Source: Rhodomicrobium sp. (GTDB lineage Bacteria; Pseudomonadota; Alphaproteobacteria; Rhizobiales; HXMU1428-3). From it: a DNA stretch of 64,000 nt. Each line of letters starts with the position of its first letter. Position 1 is the first letter of the stretch. The position numbers and the translations under genes were made by a program. The stretch is from the NCBI GenBank assembly GCA_021604665.1, contig BQJK01000001.1:558001-622000 (forward strand). The letters are read 5' to 3'. Under the pieces are notes generated by a model. It was not told the DNA's origin, did no database searches, and was given only the letters and a program-made list of their open reading frames with translations. Below are positions 59,146 to 64,000 of this stretch, piece after piece.

Positions 59146-60549
59146 ATGATTTCAGATATTCTGGTCGTCGATGATGAAGCAGATATACGCGAGCTGGTTG
59201 CCGGCATTTTAGAAGATGAAGGCTATGCAACGCGGCTTGCAAAAAACAGTGATGAGGCATTAAGCCAGGTAGAAGAGCGTAAGCCTCATCTGGTTATTCT
59301 CGATATCTGGTTACAAGGCAGCCGTATGGATGGTCTTGAAGTTCTCAACCAGATCAAAAAGCGCCATCCAGACCTACCAGTGGTAATAATTTCTGGCCAC
59401 GGCAATGTTGAAACCGCCGTCACCGCCATTAAACTAGGCGCTTATGACTATGTCGAAAAACCCTTTAAGGCAGATCGGCTCCTGCTGATCACCTCAAGAG
59501 CGTTAGAGACCTCCAAACTCCGCCGCGAGAATAAGGAGCTAAAAGAAAAAAGCCCCCAGTCAAGTGAGCTGGTTGGTCTTTCTCCTGCCATTTCAGCTCT
59601 GCGTCAAAAATTAGAAAAAGTAGCCCCAACAAATAGCCGGGTCATGTTTAATGGTCCCTCAGGTTGCGGCAAAGAGCTTGCCGCCAGAGTGATGCATGAA
59701 AAATCACTCCGCCCCTCCGGCCCATTCGTTGTGCTGAATGCCGCTGTCATGGCACCAGACCGCATGGAAGAAGAGCTGTTCGGCGTTGAAGGAGAGGGCG
59801 GTTTTGCCCGGAAGGTTGGTGCATTAGAAGAAGCTCACGGCGGCACATTGTTCATAGATGAAGTCGCTGATATGCCAATGGAAACCCAGGGCAAAATTTT
59901 GCGAGTTCTTGTAGAGCAACGCTTTCAGCGGGTGCGCGGCGATAGAAAGGTAGAGGTCGATGTACGTATCATGTCCTCGACCAGCAAAGACCTCTCCAAA
60001 GAAATGCAAGAAGGCAATTTCAGGGAAGATCTCTATCATCGACTATCAGTCGTGCCAGTAAGGGTACCAGGCCTTGCTGAGCGGCGAGAGGATATCCCTG
60101 AGCTCATCGAATATTTCATGAGCCAGATATCTAATTCAACTGGCTTGCCAAAACGCCGTATTGGTGATGACGCCATGGCGATTTTGCAAACCAATGAATG
60201 GCGCGGCAATATCCGTCAGCTTCACAATATGGTTGAGCGCATCATGATCCTCGCAGAAGGCGATGCAAACATCCCCGTAACAGCAGATAAATTACCCGAT
60301 GATGTTGGCAGCCAGGTGCCCTTTACCACAGGCGGCAGCGGCGGCGAACATTTCATGTCTCTTCCCCTCAGGGAAGCAAGAGAAATTTTTGAGCGTGAAT
60401 ATTTGGTTGCCCAAATAAATCGTTTTGGCGGTAACATCTCTCGCACAGCTGAATTTGTCGGAATGGAGCGCTCAGCGCTTCACCGGAAATTAAGAGCGCT
60501 TGGTGTCAACTCATCAGAACGACAAAATCTAAAAGCCGAAACCAACTGA
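59146..60549 (+). CDS. ntrX: Response regulator NtrX
   Basis: NtrX is the regulator paired with NtrY. The 467 residues have a receiver domain (D53 in ILDIWLQG), a AAA+-like domain with a Walker A (GPSGCGKE) and a Fis-type helix-turn-helix at the end (NISRTAEFVGMERSALHRKL). The sigma-54 contact GAFTGA is absent: the matching place reads VEGEGGFARKVGALEEAHG. This agrees with published NtrX proteins of Brucella and other Alphaproteobacteria that do not act through sigma-54. It is 10 bases before trkA. Confidence 0.94.
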   Translation: MISDILVVDDEADIRELVAGILEDEGYATRLAKNSDEALSQVEERKPHLVILDIWLQGSRMDGLEVLNQIKKRHPDLPVVIISGHGNVETAVTAIKLGAYDYVEKPFKADRLLLITSRALETSKLRRENKELKEKSPQSSELVGLSPAISALRQKLEKVAPTNSRVMFNGPSGCGKELAARVMHEKSLRPSGPFVVLNAAVMAPDRMEEELFGVEGEGGFARKVGALEEAHGGTLFIDEVADMPMETQGKILRVLVEQRFQRVRGDRKVEVDVRIMSSTSKDLSKEMQEGNFREDLYHRLSVVPVRVPGLAERREDIPELIEYFMSQISNSTGLPKRRIGDDAMAILQTNEWRGNIRQLHNMVERIMILAEGDANIPVTADKLPDDVGSQVPFTTGGSGGEHFMSLPLREAREIFEREYLVAQINRFGGNISRTAEFVGMERSALHRKLRALGVNSSERQNLKAETN

Positions 60550-60559
60550 TAGGGCTAGA

Positions 60560-61936
60560 ATGAAAGTAATCATTTGCGGCGCAGGGCAGGTCGGTTACGG
60601 CATCGCCGAGCGCTTGGCCGCCGAAAATAACGACGTTGTCGTCATTGATAATTCACCAGCCCTTGTGCAGCGCGTTAATGACACGCTGGATGTAAAAGGC
60701 TATCTCGGTCACGGCGCTCATCCAGAAACATTGGATGAGGTTGGCGCCAGAGATACAGATATGATCATCGCCGTCACATTATTTGATGAGGTGAACATGG
60801 TTGCCTGCCAGGTGGCTCATTCCTTGTTCGGCATCCCAACGAAGATCGCCCGCATACGCGCCCAAACTTATCTTGAGCCCCATTGGCAAGATCTGTTCTC
60901 GCGTGACCACATGCCAATTGATGTCATCATCTCCCCTGAAATTGAGGTGGGAGACATGGTCTTGCGCCGCCTCGGTCTACCAGGGGCGTTTGAAGCCGTG
61001 AATTTTTCAGATGATAAGGTCACATTCATCGGCGTCTCTTGTGATGAAGATTGCCCCATCACCAATACCCCCTTGCGCCAACTCACAGAATTATTCCCCG
61101 ACCTCAATGCCATTGTTGTCGCGGCCTCGCGGGATGGCAAAATGTTTGTACCAACCGGCGATGATGCGCTCCTCCCCGGTGACGAAGCCTATGTAGTGGC
61201 TGCCTCTGATGAAGTAGAGCGGACCATTAAAATATTTGGACATACAGAAAAGACAGCCCAGCGTGTCATCATCGCTGGCGGCGGTAATATCGGTCTATAT
61301 GTGGCAAGAAAATTAGAAGAAAGCAGCAGCAACCGGCGCGCTAAAATTGTCGAGCTTGACCGTAATCAGGCCATCAAAATTGCAGAAACACTAGACCGCA
61401 CTGTCGTGTTGAATGGCAGCGCCTTGAATGAAGAGATATTAAAAGAAGCAGATGTCACCTCAGCCGATACCCTCATCGCGGTCACCAATGATGACCAGGT
61501 CAACATCCTATCTTCAGTGTTAGCACGGCGGCTAGGCTGCGAGCGTAATCTCTGCCTGGTAAATAACATGGCCTATATGTCGCTCGTGCGCTCATTGAAT
61601 ATCGGCGACAGTATCAACCCACGGGCGATCACCGTCTCACGTATCCTTCAACATGTGCGGCGCGGCCGTATTCGAGCGGTGCATTCCGTACAAAATGGTG
61701 CCGGTGAAATTATTGAAGCCGAAGCCTTGGAAACCTCACCGCTCCTCGGCGCTCCGCTAAGAGATCTTCAGCTTCCCCCTGGCATCCGCATTGGTGCCAT
61801 ACAGCGTAAAGATAAAGTCATCATCCCAAATGGCGATACAGAAATCAAAGCTAATGACCGCATCATTATCTTTTCCTTGGCAGATAGTGTCCGTAATGTT
61901 GAACAGTATTTCCGCGTGAGTCTGGAATATTTTTAA
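60560..61936 (+). CDS. trkA: Potassium uptake regulatory protein TrkA
   Basis: TrkA is the cytoplasmic NAD-binding gating subunit of the TrkH potassium channel. The 458 residues show two RCK domains, each with a Rossmann motif (GAGQVGYGIAERLA near residue 6; IAGGGNIGLYVARKLE near 237), and two RCK-C halves. The frame is 10 bases after ntrX, so potassium control is expressed with the NtrYX sensor, a conserved arrangement in this class. Confidence 0.96.
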   Translation: MKVIICGAGQVGYGIAERLAAENNDVVVIDNSPALVQRVNDTLDVKGYLGHGAHPETLDEVGARDTDMIIAVTLFDEVNMVACQVAHSLFGIPTKIARIRAQTYLEPHWQDLFSRDHMPIDVIISPEIEVGDMVLRRLGLPGAFEAVNFSDDKVTFIGVSCDEDCPITNTPLRQLTELFPDLNAIVVAASRDGKMFVPTGDDALLPGDEAYVVAASDEVERTIKIFGHTEKTAQRVIIAGGGNIGLYVARKLEESSSNRRAKIVELDRNQAIKIAETLDRTVVLNGSALNEEILKEADVTSADTLIAVTNDDQVNILSSVLARRLGCERNLCLVNNMAYMSLVRSLNIGDSINPRAITVSRILQHVRRGRIRAVHSVQNGAGEIIEAEALETSPLLGAPLRDLQLPPGIRIGAIQRKDKVIIPNGDTEIKANDRIIIFSLADSVRNVEQYFRVSLEYF

Positions 61937-62023
61937 ACGCTTTCAAAGAGACCATTAGTGCTGCCGGATCAGTGCATTAATTTCTGGGGCAGCGATAACA
62001 GCTTATCAGGGCAGGGTTGAATA

Positions 62024-63496
62024 ATGAACGGCCATTCGCTGGGATATATATATGGCTGGGGTCTGGCACTCTTTGCGCTGCTCCTGCTCCCGCCATTGCT
62101 GGTCGCCACTGGGGCCGGTGAACAACAGGCGGCCATTGGCTTTCTCGTTACAGCCCTCATTTCTGGTTTCATCGGTGGAGCCTTGATCATTGCCCTGAAA
62201 AGCAATGAACTCGAGTTAAAGCGCCGTGAGAAAATTTTGCTTATCGTTGGTTTCTGGGTCACCTATAGCTTATTGGGTGCCATCCCTTTTGAAGCCTCCG
62301 GTGTCATAACTGAGCGCTTAAACGCCATCTTTGAGGCCACGTCAGGCCTAACAACAACCGGCGTCACAGTTTTAAATGAAATAACAGGCCAACCAAAATC
62401 CATCATTTTATGGCGCGCAATGCTAAATTGGTTTGGCGGCTTCCTAACCCTTTTTACAGTCACATTTGCCATCATCCGCATTTTAGGCGCCGAGCGCGCC
62501 GAGCAAGAGCTGAACCGTTCAACACCGCAAATTTCAGAAAGCTCGATGCATCTCTACTCATCCTTGCGGCTCATTCTGCCAATTTATCTCGGCTTCACAT
62601 TCCTGGGCTTCTTTTTCCTGAATTTCACTGGCATCCCTTCATTTGATGCTCTTTGCCTCACTATGTCAGCCATCTCAACAGGTGGCTTCATGCCGCGAGA
62701 TGGCAGTTTCATAACCTATGGCTCACTAAGCGGAATGTATGTCTTAAGCTTTCTAATGGTCATTGGCTCCATTAGTGTGCTGTGGTTAAACTTCCTGATC
62801 AAACAGGAATGGTCACGCATGCGCCGCTTTATGGAACCTGTCTGGGTTATGGGTAGCATGGCAATGCTCGCGCTTGTGGTGCTTTGGTTGCGTTATCGTT
62901 ATAATTATGGTTCAGATTTCCTCGGTATCAATTTTGAGCTGGCCTCCTCGGTCATGGATGCCGTCTCACTCATTTCAACCACAGGCTTCGCGGCCAATGA
63001 TGATAGCTTCGCATTCATCATTCCCCCCTATATGATGATCATGATATATGTGGGCGGCGGCGTTCTCTCAACCGCCGGTGGGTTAAAAGTCACCCGCATT
63101 TTGTTAATGTTCCGCCAGGCCCATGGCGAGTTGCGCTCCCTTATCTACCCTCATGAAGTCCGCCCGCTTTATCTTAGTAATGAAGATAAAGAGTTCAAAT
63201 ATCTCTCGACTGTCTGGGTAATTTTCGGCTTATCTATCCTCCTTATAATGACCCTTGCGGCCATTCTCGGTGCTTATGGCTTCGGGCTGGAATCAGCCCT
63301 GTTCGCCTCCATCAGCACCTTTTCAAACTGCGGCCATTGTTATGAACAAGCCCGGCTAGTACACACCCTCGATGCTGGCTCAGTGGTAGACCTGGCAGCT
63401 CCCGGCAAAATAGCCATGATCGCCGCAATGATCATAGGCCGGCTGGAGTTTCTGGTTGCCATCAGTTTATTAAACATCTCATTCTGGCGTCACTAA
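62024..63496 (+). CDS. trkH: Potassium channel/transporter TrkH
   Basis: TrkH forms the potassium-conducting membrane part of the Trk system. The 490 residues have about ten membrane helices with the four pore-like segments of the KtrB/TrkH family: ATSGLTTTGVTV, AISTGGFMPRDGS, LISTTGFAANDD and ISTFSNCGHCYE. The fourth lacks a normal Gly-rich filter sequence except SNCG, as in the family. It follows trkA with an 87-base gap. Confidence 0.94.
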   Translation: MNGHSLGYIYGWGLALFALLLLPPLLVATGAGEQQAAIGFLVTALISGFIGGALIIALKSNELELKRREKILLIVGFWVTYSLLGAIPFEASGVITERLNAIFEATSGLTTTGVTVLNEITGQPKSIILWRAMLNWFGGFLTLFTVTFAIIRILGAERAEQELNRSTPQISESSMHLYSSLRLILPIYLGFTFLGFFFLNFTGIPSFDALCLTMSAISTGGFMPRDGSFITYGSLSGMYVLSFLMVIGSISVLWLNFLIKQEWSRMRRFMEPVWVMGSMAMLALVVLWLRYRYNYGSDFLGINFELASSVMDAVSLISTTGFAANDDSFAFIIPPYMMIMIYVGGGVLSTAGGLKVTRILLMFRQAHGELRSLIYPHEVRPLYLSNEDKEFKYLSTVWVIFGLSILLIMTLAAILGAYGFGLESALFASISTFSNCGHCYEQARLVHTLDAGSVVDLAAPGKIAMIAAMIIGRLEFLVAISLLNISFWRH

Positions 63497-63531
63497 ACAA
63501 TAATAAAGTTACAACCAAACGGAGACCTTTT

Positions 63532-64000
63532 ATGAGCCGCATCATCTACATAAATGGCGCTTACCAACCATATGAAAAAGCTTCGCTGCATGTAGAAGAC
63601 CGCGCAACACTGTTTGCTGATAGTGTCTATGAGGTTATAGAGATTAAAGAAGGCAAACAGGTAGATAGTGAAGCCCATTTGAAACGGCTCTGCTATTCAA
63701 TGTCAGAGTTAAGCATTGAGCCAGATTTCAGCATCAGAACGCTGCCCTTCATAATTAAAGAGGTCATCCGCCGTAACAGGGTAAAAAATGGTTATGTATA
63801 TCTGCAGATATCAAGGGGCAGAGCAGCAAGAGATTTCATCTTTCCAGATCCAGCAACAACCCCGACCAGCCTGATTATATTTGCAAGATCAAAAAACCCG
63901 GATATTTTGAATGACAAAGCCCGCCGTGGAATAAAAGTCATCACCCACCCGGATATCCGCTGGAAACGACCCGATATTAAATCCACAGCGCTCATCGCCT
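63532..64000 (+). CDS. D-amino-acid transaminase (partial, cut by the window end)
   Basis: The frame opens at ATG 63532 with GGAGACC 6-8 bases upstream, and runs to the last base (156 codons) without a stop. The class IV PLP-transaminase marks are present: SRGRAARDFIFP near residue 95, and DIRWKRPDIKSTALI near residue 142, where the Lys of DIK is the PLP lysine. The sequence best fits D-amino-acid (D-alanine) transaminases rather than branched-chain enzymes. In relatives dat follows trkAH and is followed by hfq and hflX. Confidence 0.9.
   Translation, partial: MSRIIYINGAYQPYEKASLHVEDRATLFADSVYEVIEIKEGKQVDSEAHLKRLCYSMSELSIEPDFSIRTLPFIIKEVIRRNRVKNGYVYLQISRGRAARDFIFPDPATTPTSLIIFARSKNPDILNDKARRGIKVITHPDIRWKRPDIKSTALIA

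Overview
The window is a stretch of alphaproteobacterial chromosome, most like the order Hyphomicrobiales (Rhizobiales) and its relatives. This follows from gene order and family types: bamA-lpxD-fabZ-lpxA-lpxI-lpxB, gltX/gltA, a trp-moa-moeA-lexA block, secG-pyrG-kdsA, eno-ftsB-pdhA-pdhB-pdhC-lpd, lipA-coq10, and dusB-ntrB-ntrC-ntrY-ntrX-trkA-trkH-dat. Other pointers are the lipoyl domain on pyruvate dehydrogenase E1 beta, fused IspDF, LpxI instead of LpxH, and an alphaproteobacterial SOS box (GTTC-N7-GTTC) before lexA. No species can be named from the sequence alone. Base composition is balanced by eye, with AT-richer gaps. I see no rRNA, tRNA, CRISPR array, prophage or intact insertion sequence.

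Layout. 1-7800 (+): outer-membrane assembly and lipid A synthesis. 7881-11492 (-): citrate synthase and glutamyl-tRNA synthetase, separated by an unusually long AT-rich gap. 11918-14215 (+): ComEC. 14275-24403 (-): one directional block, in transcription order ppiD, trpE, sixA-like, trpG, trpD, a trpC-moaC fusion, moeA and lexA. 24753-29808 (+): tpiA, a small secreted protein, secG, pyrG, kdsA. 29972-38531: an accessory block lying between kdsA and eno. It holds a secreted acid phosphatase (+) and then, on the minus strand, cyclopropane fatty acid synthase, a c-type cytochrome with a PQQ alcohol dehydrogenase of the lanthanide type, a DUF1835 protein, and queF/queD/queE/queC for preQ1 synthesis. 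38824-46165 (+): enolase, FtsB and the complete pyruvate dehydrogenase complex. 46233-48461 (-): two tandem membrane acyltransferases. 48751-50301 (+): lipoate synthase and a COQ10-type protein. 50368-52187 (-): pncC and ispDF. 52609 to the end (+): dusB, the two nitrogen-type two-component systems NtrBC and NtrYX, potassium uptake TrkA/TrkH, and a D-amino-acid transaminase cut by the window edge.

How the genes work together. Most are housekeeping: envelope building (Bam, lipid A, Kdo), central carbon flow (TpiA, enolase, PDH, citrate synthase) with the lipoate that PDH needs made by LipA, tryptophan and molybdenum cofactor synthesis, DNA-damage control, and nitrogen and redox sensing next to potassium transport. 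The accessory block adds periplasmic alcohol oxidation (PQQ enzyme plus cytochrome) and tRNA 7-deazaguanine modification.

The most unusual items are: (1) a single reading frame joining tryptophan synthesis enzyme TrpC to molybdopterin enzyme MoaC through a linker of about 135 acidic, low-complexity residues; (2) a lanthanide-type PQQ dehydrogenase in which a metal-ligand Glu appears to be Asp; (3) a QueD with Asn where the catalytic Cys is expected; (4) several structured intergenic regions, notably before trpE, before eno and before gltA. No clearly new multi-gene system is visible; the TrpC-MoaC fusion is the best candidate for something undescribed.
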